A DNA stretch of 12,746 bases from Actinomycetota bacterium (lineage in GTDB: Bacteria > Actinomycetota > Thermoleophilia > Gaiellales > Gaiellaceae), in NCBI GenBank assembly GCA_013821525.1, contig JACDGR010000057.1, positions 1 through 12,746 on the forward strand, written 5' to 3'. Positions 5,729 to 12,746 of the stretch are shown here, in pieces. Position numbers and translations under genes: made by a program. Each line of letters starts with the position of its first letter. Within the stretch, counting starts at the first letter, position 1. The notes beneath the pieces were generated by a model. That model saw only the letters and a program-made list of their open reading frames with translations, did no database searches and was not told the origin of the DNA.

Positions 5729-6457
5729 ATGACCCGCCGTCTCCTCGCCCTCATCGCAGTCGGGCTCGCGACGGCGGGCTGCGGCTCGACGAAGACGGTG
5801 ACCGTCACGACGACCGTTCAGGCGACGACACCGCAGACGACCAAGGTCTCAGACCAGGTCGCGGAGGGCGCGCACTACTTCAACCAGTTCGCGTGCGCGC
5901 AGTGCCACGGGCCGAACGGCGGCGGGGGCATCTCCAACAGCGTGCCGCCGCTGAAGGCGATCGGCAAAGCCTTCTCCGCGCAGCAGCTGCGGACGATCAT
6001 CGATCACGGCCTCGGCGCCTCGGCGAACCCGACGAAGCCGTACATGCCGGTATGGGGGCAGGTCATCTCCGCACGACAGGTGAATGCACTCGTCGCCTAC
6101 ATCCACGCCGGACTTCCCGCGGTTGCCGGCGCGACACCGCAAGCCGTCCAATCCGACCAGGGGCCCGTGGTCGAAGGCGCCCAGCTCTATGTGCGCTACG
6201 GCTGCGTGAACTGCCACGGGCCGAACGGCCTCGGCGGCGTCCCCAACCCGCAGTCGCAGGACAAGACGATCCCGCCACTCTCCGGCGCAGATTTCTTCTC
6301 GCAGTTCCACACGAATCAGAAGATCATCGAGGTGATCCGGACGGGCAGCGTGCTCGGCAAAGCGCCGATCGTCTCGATGCCGCACTGGGGAGGCATCCTC
6401 TCCGCACGGGAGCTGCATGCACTCGCCGAGTACATCAAGACGCTGCGGAGGGGCTAG
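5729..6457 (+). CDS. Di-heme c-type cytochrome, predicted lipoprotein, 242 aa
   Basis: An exported electron carrier. Residues 1-17 form a signal peptide (RR then a hydrophobic core) ending ATAG-Cys18, a lipobox-like site with Thr rather than Leu at -3. A Thr/Val-rich tether (21-40) follows. Two cytochrome c domains each carry a CxxCH heme site, CAQCH at 56-60 and CVNCH at 159-163, both followed by GPNG. Likely axial methionines are Met106 (PYMPVWG) and Met217 (SMPHWGG). The start at 5729 has a GGAGG site eight bases upstream. No oxidase or dehydrogenase partner is adjacent on this strand. The convergent xanthine dehydrogenase has no export signal, so a functional link is unlikely. A TAGTTT box at 5682-5687 could be its own promoter (weak). 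Confidence 0.88.
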   Translation: MTRRLLALIAVGLATAGCGSTKTVTVTTTVQATTPQTTKVSDQVAEGAHYFNQFACAQCHGPNGGGGISNSVPPLKAIGKAFSAQQLRTIIDHGLGASANPTKPYMPVWGQVISARQVNALVAYIHAGLPAVAGATPQAVQSDQGPVVEGAQLYVRYGCVNCHGPNGLGGVPNPQSQDKTIPPLSGADFFSQFHTNQKIIEVIRTGSVLGKAPIVSMPHWGGILSARELHALAEYIKTLRRG

Positions 6458-6463
6458 GCCCCT
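6449..6463. terminator. Short hairpin between convergent genes
   Basis: AGGGGC and GCCCCT are perfect complements flanking a three-base loop that is exactly the TAG stop codon of the cytochrome gene. The opposing gene ends at 6466, leaving eight bases between the two coding regions. It could end transcripts from both sides, but has no U-run. Confidence 0.35.
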
Positions 6464-6465
6464 AC

Positions 6466-8682
6466 TCAGAGGCAGATGTCGTCGGGCTTGACCGGCACCC
6501 GCGTGAGTGCCCGGCCTGTCGCCGCACGTAGGGCTGCGGCGACGGCGGCAGTCGAGACCACGGTCGGCGGCTCACCCACGCCCTTGACGCCGTACGGCGC
6601 GTCAGGCTCGGGGTCCTCGATCAGGACGGACTCGACCGGGGGCATGTCGAGCGTCGTCGGAATCAGGTAGTCCGTGAAGCTCGCGTTCGTGATCAGCCCA
6701 TCGCGCGTCTGGATCTCCTCCATCAGGGCGAGGCCGAGGCCCTGCGCGGTCCCGCCTTCGATCTGCCCCTCGACCTGCTGGGGGTTGATCGCCTTGCCGA
6801 CGTCCTGTGCAGCGCCGATCCATACGATCCGCGAGAGGCCGAGCTCGACGTCGACCTCCGCGACGACCTTCATCGCGCACGCAGCGAACGCGACGTGTGC
6901 TCGCTCACCCGTGATCTGGCCGGTCTCAGGATCGAGCGGCGTCGTGCGCGGATGCCGGTAGATCTGCTCGAGGTCGATCTCCTCGCCGGGCCGGCGCTGT
7001 TGCTCCTCGAGCACCGCGCGGCACGCGTCACGCACGGCACCGGCGGCCATCCAGGTCATGCGCGACGCGGAAGCGGAGCCGGCAGACCCGACGGTCGCGG
7101 TCTGGCTGGGCGCGAGACGCACGTCCTCGATTCCGAGCTCGGTGCGCGCGACCTGAAGGATCACGCCCGTCACGCCCTGCCCGACCTCCGCAGCAGCGCA
7201 GTGCACCTCCGCCGACCCGTCGGCGAGCAGACGTACGCGCGCCGCGCAGAAGTCGTCGAAGCCCTCCGAGTACGCGATGTTCTTGAAGCCGACCGCGAAG
7301 CCGACCCCACGCTTGACGCCTTCACCGCGCGTCGTATTGCCCGCACCGCCTGGCAGGCGCAACGGATCGCGCGGAAACGCCTCTGCAGGAGGTGGCTCGA
7401 GCGCTGCGGCCGCGCGAATCGTCTCGGCGATCGGCAGCGAGCCGGTGATCACCTGTCCTGTCGGCAGCACGTCGCCGGGCTTCAACGCATTCAGGAGACG
7501 CAGCTCGACCGGATCGATCTCCAGCGCCTCGGCCAGCTTGTCCATCTGAGCCTCCGCCGCGAACGCGGTCTGCACCGCACCGAACCCGCGCATCGCACCG
7601 CACGGCGGGTTGTTCGAGTAGACAACCGTCGACTCGATCAGCGCGTTCGGCGTCTCGTACGGCCCGACCGCGAACGAGGCGGCGTTCGAGGCGACGGCCG
7701 TCGAGCTCGAGGCGTACGCGCCTCCGTCGAGCAAGATCCGCATACGCACGTTGACGAGCCGGCCCTCCCGCGTCGCGCGGTGCTCACACCAGATGCGTGC
7801 CGGGTGACGGTGGACGTGACCCGTGAACGACTCCTCACGGTTGTAGACGATCTTGACGGGGCGGTTCGTGTGCAACGCGAGCAACGCACCGTGCACCTGC
7901 ATCGACAGATCCTCACGTCCGCCGAACGCACCGCCGACCCCTGCTAGATGGATCCGCACCTGTTCGAGCGGCAGGCCGAGACACGGCGCGACCTGAGCGC
8001 GGTCGACGTGCAGCCATTGCGTGGCGACGTGGATGTCCACCCCGCCTTCGCCGTCGGGAACTGCGAGCCCCGACTCGGGGCCGAGGAACGCCTGATCCTG
8101 GATACCGATGTCATAGACGCCTTCGACGCTGACGTCGCCCGCGGCTTCGGTGTCGCCGTGGCGGATCACCATGTGCCGCACGACGTTCGGGCGATCGTCC
8201 TCGCGGTAGCCGTGGCCGCGCGTCGGCTTGTGGGGATGCAAGTCCTCGAGCTCGGTCGCCCGCTCCATGTCGGCCACCGGGGCGAGGGGCTCGTAGTCGA
8301 CGACGATGCGCTCCGCAGCGCGGCGTGCCTGCTCGGGATGCTCCGCGGCGACGATCGCGACCGGCTCGCCGTAGTAGAGGACGCGGTCGATCGCGAGCAC
8401 GGGCTGATCCGGGAACTCGAGCCCGAACGTCTTCTGCCCGGGAACGTCGTCGTGAGTGAGCACGGCGTGCACTCCCGGCATCGAGAGCGCCTGGGAGATG
8501 TCGACCGACCGGATGTTCGCGTGCGCATGCGGGCTGCGCAGCGTGTGCCCCCACAGCATCCCGGGCACGATCAGATCGCTTGCGTAGGCAAACTCGCCCT
8601 TCACCTTCGGCGGCGCATCGATCCGCGGGACGAGCTCACCGATCCTCCCGATTTGCAGCGGCCGGGCTCTCGTCTGCGTCAT
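6466..8682 (-). CDS. xdhA: Xanthine dehydrogenase, molybdenum-cofactor-binding subunit, 738 aa
   Basis: The catalytic subunit that hydroxylates hypoxanthine and xanthine at the Mo centre (E. coli naming used). The N-terminal a/b domain runs from GRIGELVPRIDAPPKVKGEF to about residue 131. The Mo domain has QDQAFLGPE (195-203), GGAFGGRED (250-258), GAMRGFGAVQ (362-371), EVGQGV and GVGEP (702-706, Glu705 the expected base). Glu257 and the Arg of HRHP (292) fit the two purine-contacting residues of xanthine oxidases. The CO-dehydrogenase loop AYRCSFR is absent. ATG at 8682 overlaps the stop of the 2Fe-2S gene as ATGA; an in-frame extension to 8736 lies inside that gene and is rejected. Length is near normal. 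No export signal, so cytoplasmic. Related molybdenum hydroxylases with other substrates cannot be fully excluded, but the purine genes alongside support xanthine. Confidence 0.9.
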   Translation of the reverse strand: MTQTRARPLQIGRIGELVPRIDAPPKVKGEFAYASDLIVPGMLWGHTLRSPHAHANIRSVDISQALSMPGVHAVLTHDDVPGQKTFGLEFPDQPVLAIDRVLYYGEPVAIVAAEHPEQARRAAERIVVDYEPLAPVADMERATELEDLHPHKPTRGHGYREDDRPNVVRHMVIRHGDTEAAGDVSVEGVYDIGIQDQAFLGPESGLAVPDGEGGVDIHVATQWLHVDRAQVAPCLGLPLEQVRIHLAGVGGAFGGREDLSMQVHGALLALHTNRPVKIVYNREESFTGHVHRHPARIWCEHRATREGRLVNVRMRILLDGGAYASSSTAVASNAASFAVGPYETPNALIESTVVYSNNPPCGAMRGFGAVQTAFAAEAQMDKLAEALEIDPVELRLLNALKPGDVLPTGQVITGSLPIAETIRAAAALEPPPAEAFPRDPLRLPGGAGNTTRGEGVKRGVGFAVGFKNIAYSEGFDDFCAARVRLLADGSAEVHCAAAEVGQGVTGVILQVARTELGIEDVRLAPSQTATVGSAGSASASRMTWMAAGAVRDACRAVLEEQQRRPGEEIDLEQIYRHPRTTPLDPETGQITGERAHVAFAACAMKVVAEVDVELGLSRIVWIGAAQDVGKAINPQQVEGQIEGGTAQGLGLALMEEIQTRDGLITNASFTDYLIPTTLDMPPVESVLIEDPEPDAPYGVKGVGEPPTVVSTAAVAAALRAATGRALTRVPVKPDDICL

Positions 8683-9137
8683 GCCTTCCCCGCAGCTAGC
8701 CGCACGGCGTCGAAGATCTTCGCGTAGCCCGTGCACCGGCAGAGGTTGCCCGAGAGCGCCTCGCGGATCTCGTCATCGGAGGGGCTGGCGTTCCGCTGCA
8801 GGAGATCAGCAGTCGCGACGACGAGTCCAGGCGTGCAGAAGCCACATTGCACCGCGCCTGCGTCGACAAAGGCTTGCTGCACGGCGTGCAATGTCTCGCC
8901 TTCGGCGAGACCCTCGACGGTCGTCACGTCGTGACCGTCGGCCTGGGCTGCCAGCACGAGGCAGGCGCAAACGAGCGCGCCGTCGAGCAGCACGGAGCAC
9001 GATCCGCACTCGCCTTGTTCGCACGCATTCTTCGAGCCCGGAAAACCGAGCTTCTCGCGCAGGGCAAAGAGCAGCGATTCGCCTTCCCAGCAGTCCGCCT
9101 GGTGCTCGTCGCCGTTGATGCGCACCGTGATCCTCAT
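8679..9137 (-). CDS. xdhC: Xanthine dehydrogenase, 2Fe-2S subunit, 152 aa
   Basis: The electron-transfer subunit with two iron-sulfur clusters. The plant-ferredoxin-type site is C39-x4-C44-x2-C47-x11-C59 (ACEQGECGSCSV, then CACL). The alpha-helical site is C98-x2-C101-x31-C133-x-C135 (QCGFCTPGLV, NLCRCTGY). Every ligand is present and the length is typical. It overlaps the genes on both sides by four bases (ATGA at 9134-9137 and 8679-8682), the arrangement of an operon built for equal subunit supply. The name follows E. coli usage, where XdhC is the iron-sulfur protein; other genomes use PucE or reserve XdhC for a maturation factor. Confidence 0.93.
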   Translation of the reverse strand: MRITVRINGDEHQADCWEGESLLFALREKLGFPGSKNACEQGECGSCSVLLDGALVCACLVLAAQADGHDVTTVEGLAEGETLHAVQQAFVDAGAVQCGFCTPGLVVATADLLQRNASPSDDEIREALSGNLCRCTGYAKIFDAVRLAAGKA

Positions 9138-9916
9138 GCGAGCACACGCTCGAGGGCGCGCCGCGTCAGGACTTCCAATGCGTGCACGCGGTAGGCGCGC
9201 GTACCGCGAACGTCGTCGATCGGCGTTGCGGCGCCCGCGACCTGCGCGGGGAATCCTGCTGCCTCCGCACGTGGCGCGGTCACGAGCACGGGCTTCGGCG
9301 ATGCGGAGCCGAACGACGCGCGCAACTCGTCTCCGGCAGATACGGCGAGCGAGACGACCGCAATCACCATCGCGTTCCGCGGCCCGATCTTCATGAACGT
9401 CTGAGCAGCGCCGCTCGGTGCCACCACGACCGCAGTGATCAGCTCGTCCGCGGCGAGTGCGTTGCGCTTCACACCGGTCACGAAGTCTCCGAGCGGAACC
9501 TCACGCGTACCGCGTACCGAAGCACACTCGACGACTGCATCTTCGATCAGGAGCGGCGGCAGCGCGTCTCCTGCCGGGGACGACGTGGCGAGGTTGCCAC
9601 CGATCGTGCCGCGGTTGCGGATCTGCGGTGAGCCCACCGTGCGGGAAGCCTCGGCGAGGGCCGGCAGCACCGTCCGTAGCTCGCCGTGCTCGATCTCCGC
9701 GTACGTCAGGCCCGAGCCGAGTCGCAGCGACCCGTCCCCGCGCCACCAGCCTCGAAGCTCCTGCACCTCGTTCAGGTTCAGCATCGTCGCGGGCCGCCCG
9801 CGGTCGAAGTTGAGCGCCACCATCACGTCTGTCCCACCCTGGATCGGCCAGGCATCCGGGTGCTCCGCCTTCAGCTGCAGCGCCTCGTCGAGCGAGCGGG
9901 GGGTCAGGACATCCAC
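9134..9916 (-). CDS. xdhB: Xanthine dehydrogenase, FAD-binding subunit, 260 aa
   Basis: The subunit passing electrons from the clusters to FAD and then to NAD+ or another acceptor. The FAD site shows PIQGGTDVMV (24-33) and IRNRGTIGGNLATSSPAGD (99-117), both diagnostic. The C-terminal CO-dehydrogenase-flavoprotein-like domain follows, ending EVLTRRALERVLA. The start is taken as GTG 9916 (VDVLTPRSLDEALQL), where family similarity begins. A TACCCT box nine bases upstream fits a leaderless mRNA, and no ribosome site is present. The frame stays open upstream to 10069, but that part lies antisense inside the adenine deaminase gene and looks nothing like the family. First gene of the three-gene operon. 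Confidence 0.9.
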   Translation of the reverse strand: MDVLTPRSLDEALQLKAEHPDAWPIQGGTDVMVALNFDRGRPATMLNLNEVQELRGWWRGDGSLRLGSGLTYAEIEHGELRTVLPALAEASRTVGSPQIRNRGTIGGNLATSSPAGDALPPLLIEDAVVECASVRGTREVPLGDFVTGVKRNALAADELITAVVVAPSGAAQTFMKIGPRNAMVIAVVSLAVSAGDELRASFGSASPKPVLVTAPRAEAAGFPAQVAGAATPIDDVRGTRAYRVHALEVLTRRALERVLA

Positions 9917-9925
9917 GGCGAGACA

Positions 9926-9931
9926 AGGGTA
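9926..9931 (-). promoter_or_regulatory. Candidate -10 box of the xanthine dehydrogenase operon
   Basis: The minus strand reads TACCCT, then nine bases, then GTG 9916. It shares its TA (9930-9931) with the opposing box of the adenine deaminase gene. No convincing -35 was found. Confidence 0.45.
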
Positions 9932-9935
9932 CGGT
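9930..9935 (+). promoter_or_regulatory. Candidate -10 box of the adenine deaminase operon
   Basis: TACGGT lies nine bases before ATG 9945. AGGACA (9906-9911), 18 bases upstream, matches four of six -35 consensus positions. There is no Shine-Dalgarno sequence, consistent with a leaderless transcript. Confidence 0.45.
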
Positions 9936-9944
9936 TCTGCGGCA

Positions 9945-11633
9945 ATGGACGCACCCCTCTCGAAGCGTCTTGCGGTCGCTCGCGGCGACGAACTGGCCGA
10001 CCTGGTGATCCGCGGCGGGCAGGTGCTGTCCGTGTTCACGCGCGAATGGCTGCAGACGGACGTCGCCATCGTCGACGGCTGGATCGCAGGCCTGGGCGAC
10101 TACGTGGGACACGAGACGATCGACGCGTCGGGTCGCTGGGTGGTGCCGGGGTTCATCGACGCTCACATGCATCTCGAGTCGTCGAAGCTCCTGGTCGACG
10201 AGTTCGCACGCCTCGTGCTGCCGTTCGGCACGACGGCGGTCGTCGCCGACCCGCACGAGATCGCGAACGTCCTCGGCACCGACGGCGTCCACTGGCTGCT
10301 CGACGCGACGGCGGGCCTGCCTCTCGACGTCTACTTCATGGCGTCGTCGTGCGTCCCCGCCTCCGACTTCGAATCGCCACGCCGCCGGCTGAGCCCCGGC
10401 GACCTCGATGCCCTGCTGCGCAGGCGGCGCGTGATCGGCGTCGCCGAGATGATGAACTTCCCCGGGGTGATCAGCGGCTCGCCGGAGGAGCTCGCGAAGC
10501 TGGCGCTCGCCGAGCACGTCGACGGCCACGCGCCTGGCGTGCGTGGACGCTCGCTGATGGCGTACGCCGCCGCCGGGATCCGCTCCGACCACGAGGCGTA
10601 CACCGTCGACGAGGGCCGGGAGCGTCTGCGCGCGGGTATGTGGCTTCTGATCCGCGAGGGCTCGGCCGCGCGCAACCTGCAGGCGCTGCTGCCACTGCTC
10701 GCCGAGTACGGCCCGGGACGCATCGCGTTCTGCACCGACGACCGCGAGCCGGAGCACATCGCGGACGACGGCCACATCAACTCGATGGTGCGCGACGCCG
10801 TCGCCTTCGGCATCCCGGTCGCAGATGCACTGACCGCCGCAACGCTCAGCCCGGCGTTGTGGCACGGCCTCGCGCACCTCGGTGCCGTCGCGCCGGGCTA
10901 CCACGCCGACCTGCTCGTGCTGGACGACCTCGAGCGCTTCATCCCGGAGATCGTCCTGAAGCGGGGCCATCCAGCGGCCGCGATCCCCGAGGCCGAGGTG
11001 CCCGACTGGATGCGCCACACGGTGCGCATCGGCGCCTTCGGCCCGGAGATGTTCCGTGTGCCGTGGGGCGGCGGGGACGCGCGCGTGATCGGCATCGTCC
11101 CCGGCCAGATCCTCACGGACTCACTCGTCGACACGCCGGGCCACCGGGCGGGCGAAGCGCTCGCCGCTGTGGCGCGCGACCTCGCGAAGATCGCCGTCGT
11201 CGAGCGGCACCTCGGCACGGGTCGCGTCGGCCTCGGTTTCGTGCGTGGCTTCGGACTGAAGCGGGGTGCGCTCGCGTCGTCGGTCGCGCACGACGCGCAC
11301 AACATCGTCGTCGTCGGGATGAATGACGCGTCGATGGCAGCCGCCGTGCGGCGGCTGGCCAATCGGGGCGGCGGCATCGTCGTCGTCGACGGGGCCGAAG
11401 TGCTCGCCGAGCTTCCATTGCCGGTCGCAGGGCTGCTCTCCGACGCTCCGCTCGAGGAGGTGCTCATCGCCTCGCGCGCGGTGATCGATGCTGCGCGGAC
11501 GCTCGGCTGCGAGCTCGACTCGCCATTCCAGCACCTCGCGTTCCTCGCACTGTCGGTGATCCCGTCGCTGAAGCTGACCGACCGCGGCCTCGTCGACGTC
11601 GACCGCTTCGAGCTCGTCCCCCTGGAGGCGTGA
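9945..11633 (+). CDS. ade: Adenine deaminase, 562 aa
   Basis: Hydrolyses adenine to hypoxanthine and ammonia in the cytoplasm (amidohydrolase superfamily). The metal site begins with PGFIDAHMHLESS (about residues 67-79), the HxH plus Glu typical of Ade. The family block ADPHEIANVLG, the bridging carboxylate in GVAEMMNFPGV, GHAPGV and SDHEAYT follow, then CTDDREPEHI with DGHINSMV. The C-terminal adenine-deaminase domain carries SSVAHDAHNIVVVG. Length is normal (550-600). ATG 9945 is chosen because similarity starts there (MDAPLSKRLAVARGDELADLVIRGG); the open frame to 9435 lies antisense to the xanthine dehydrogenase FAD gene. The deaminase gene downstream begins inside its stop codon (TGATG). 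Divergent from the xanthine dehydrogenase operon that uses its product. Confidence 0.94.
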   Translation: MDAPLSKRLAVARGDELADLVIRGGQVLSVFTREWLQTDVAIVDGWIAGLGDYVGHETIDASGRWVVPGFIDAHMHLESSKLLVDEFARLVLPFGTTAVVADPHEIANVLGTDGVHWLLDATAGLPLDVYFMASSCVPASDFESPRRRLSPGDLDALLRRRRVIGVAEMMNFPGVISGSPEELAKLALAEHVDGHAPGVRGRSLMAYAAAGIRSDHEAYTVDEGRERLRAGMWLLIREGSAARNLQALLPLLAEYGPGRIAFCTDDREPEHIADDGHINSMVRDAVAFGIPVADALTAATLSPALWHGLAHLGAVAPGYHADLLVLDDLERFIPEIVLKRGHPAAAIPEAEVPDWMRHTVRIGAFGPEMFRVPWGGGDARVIGIVPGQILTDSLVDTPGHRAGEALAAVARDLAKIAVVERHLGTGRVGLGFVRGFGLKRGALASSVAHDAHNIVVVGMNDASMAAAVRRLANRGGGIVVVDGAEVLAELPLPVAGLLSDAPLEEVLIASRAVIDAARTLGCELDSPFQHLAFLALSVIPSLKLTDRGLVDVDRFELVPLEA

Positions 11634-12746
11634 TGACCACCTACGCGAACGCCTGGATCGTCACGATGGACGACGCCGAGACGGAGCACGAGCAGGGCTG
11701 GCTGACCGTCGAGGACGGGACGATCACGGCGCTCGGCGCCGGCGCTGCGCCGGAGCCCGGGGAGGATCTGGGCTGCGCCGTCGTCACGCCGGGGCTCGTC
11801 AACACCCACCATCACCTCTACCAGACCCTCACGCGCGCACGCGCGCAGCAGGCCGACCTCTTCACGTGGCTGCAGACGCTCTATCCGACGTGGGCGCGCA
11901 TCGACGACCAGATGCTTTACGCCGCCGCACGGGTTGGGCTCGCAGAGCTCGCGCTCTCGGGTTGCTCGACTGTCTTCGACCACCACTACGTCTTCCCGCG
12001 TGGCGTCACCGGCCTCGTCGAGGCGGAGGTGCGCGCCGCCCAGGAGCTCGGGGTCCGGATCGTCGCCGCCCGCGGCTCGATGGATCTCGGCGTGTCTGAC
12101 GGCGGGCTACCGCCTGACAATCTCGTCGAGTCGATCGACGACATCCTCGCGGACACGGAGCGCCTGGCCGGCCTCGCCGACGCCGACCGCGTCGGCCTCG
12201 CAGTAGCGCCATGCTCGCCCTTCTCGGTCACCTCGCGGCTGATGGAGGAGTCCGCCGCGCTGGCGCGCAAGCTCGGGCTGCAGCTGCATACCCATCTGGC
12301 CGAAACCGTCGAGGAGGATCGGTACTGCCGCGAGCTCTTCGGGTGCACGCCGGTCGAGTACCTCGAGCGCGTCGGGTGGCTCGCCGAGGATGTGTGGTGC
12401 GCGCACTGCGTGCATCTCTCGGACGGCGACGTGCACACCTTCGGTTCCGAGGGCGTCGGCGTCGCACATTGCCCGACGTCGAACCTGCGCCTCGGGGCCG
12501 GTGTCGCTCCGGTGCGCGCGCTCCTCGACGCCGGTGTCCGCGTCGGACTCGGCGTGGATGGAACGGCGTCCAACGAGCGCAGCGATCTCTTCACCGAGGT
12601 GAAGCAGGCGCTGCTGGTCGCCCGCGGCCGCGGCGGCGCTGCGTCCTTGACTGCCCGGGACGCGCTTCGCCTCGGTACGCGCGGCGGCGCTTCCGTGCTC
12701 CGCCGCGACGACATCGGCTCGCTGGAGCCAGGCAAACGGGCGGATT
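11633..12746 (+). CDS. 8-oxoguanine/guanine deaminase-type amidohydrolase, first 371 residues (runs off the window)
   Basis: A Zn/Fe-dependent amidohydrolase of the AtzB/TrzN/8-oxoguanine deaminase group. The metal ligands are visible: H59-x-H61 in VNTHHHLYQT, H219/H221 with Glu224 in LHTHLAET, H258 and H261 in AHCVHLS, and Asp309 in GVDGTASNERS. LFTWLQTLYPTWARID (77-91) and PCSPFSVT (193-200) are typical of this group. Deamination of 8-oxoguanine gives urate and of guanine gives xanthine; the sequence does not settle which. Location beside adenine deaminase and xanthine dehydrogenase favours a purine. The start ATG (11633-11635) shares its A with the upstream stop (TGATG), and GGAGG lies four bases upstream, so translation is coupled. 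The C-terminus (after PGKRAD) is beyond the edge. Confidence 0.85.
   Translation, partial: MTTYANAWIVTMDDAETEHEQGWLTVEDGTITALGAGAAPEPGEDLGCAVVTPGLVNTHHHLYQTLTRARAQQADLFTWLQTLYPTWARIDDQMLYAAARVGLAELALSGCSTVFDHHYVFPRGVTGLVEAEVRAAQELGVRIVAARGSMDLGVSDGGLPPDNLVESIDDILADTERLAGLADADRVGLAVAPCSPFSVTSRLMEESAALARKLGLQLHTHLAETVEEDRYCRELFGCTPVEYLERVGWLAEDVWCAHCVHLSDGDVHTFGSEGVGVAHCPTSNLRLGAGVAPVRALLDAGVRVGLGVDGTASNERSDLFTEVKQALLVARGRGGAASLTARDALRLGTRGGASVLRRDDIGSLEPGKRAD

Noticed and set aside
4963..6531. Plus-strand open frame of 522 codons over the EamA, CsaA-like and cytochrome genes
   Set aside because: It overlaps three well-supported genes in another frame, and its product is Arg/Asp-rich low-complexity sequence.
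5729..8682. The cytochrome as the dedicated electron acceptor of the xanthine dehydrogenase
   Set aside because: The genes are convergent, the dehydrogenase subunits lack export signals and the cytochrome is an extracytoplasmic lipoprotein, so adjacency is not evidence of partnership.
8683..8736. N-terminal extension of the Mo subunit to 8736
   Set aside because: It lies inside the 2Fe-2S subunit gene; ATG 8682 forms the same ATGA overlap as the other junction in the operon.
6466..9916. Carbon monoxide dehydrogenase (CoxMSL) instead of xanthine dehydrogenase
   Set aside because: The AYRCSFR active-site loop of CoxL is absent, and the purine-contacting Glu and Arg positions are present.
9435..9944. 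N-terminal extension of adenine deaminase by 170 codons
   Set aside because: It runs antisense through the xanthine dehydrogenase FAD gene and has no amidohydrolase similarity; the family start fits ATG 9945.

Overview
This is a high-GC chromosomal segment from an actinobacterium. GC-rich third codon positions, GTG/TTG starts, frequent start-proximal TANNNT boxes and the gene content fit a soil actinobacterium, possibly Thermoleophilia/Gaiellales-like; the lineage is an inference, as there is no rRNA or other marker gene. No tRNA, rRNA, CRISPR array or prophage module was seen.

Left edge (1-511): the 5' part of an IS481-family insertion sequence. The transposase reads leftwards off the window, and the apparent IS end abuts the stop codon of the next gene. 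Positions 513-2488 (minus strand) hold a two-gene operon: a PaaG-like crotonase fused in frame to a DUF4389 membrane domain, followed with an ATGA overlap by a stand-alone DUF4389 protein. A 245-bp divergent gap with a 30-bp direct repeat separates this from a second crotonase-family gene (2734-3525, plus).

Middle (3526-6457): a 185-bp gap between convergent genes folds into one very long imperfect hairpin (about 60 pairs, with eight G-U pairs in the plus-strand RNA and no A-C oppositions). Then come a small EthD-like protein (minus) and, divergently, a plus-strand run: a YdcZ-type and an EamA-type transporter of the drug/metabolite superfamily, a small CsaA-like tRNA-binding-fold protein and a di-heme cytochrome c lipoprotein.

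Right (6466-12746): a purine-catabolism divergon. The minus-strand operon encodes a three-subunit xanthine dehydrogenase (FAD, 2Fe-2S and molybdenum subunits, joined by ATGA overlaps). The plus-strand operon encodes adenine deaminase and an 8-oxoguanine/guanine-deaminase-type amidohydrolase that runs off the window. Adenine deaminase would make hypoxanthine, guanine deamination would give xanthine, and the dehydrogenase would oxidise both to urate. The two operons start only 28 bp apart, and their candidate -10 boxes share the same TA step.

The best candidates for something undescribed are the crotonase-DUF4389 fusion with its DUF4389 neighbour, the long hairpin at 3529-3712, and the overlapping symmetric leaderless promoters at 9926-9935.
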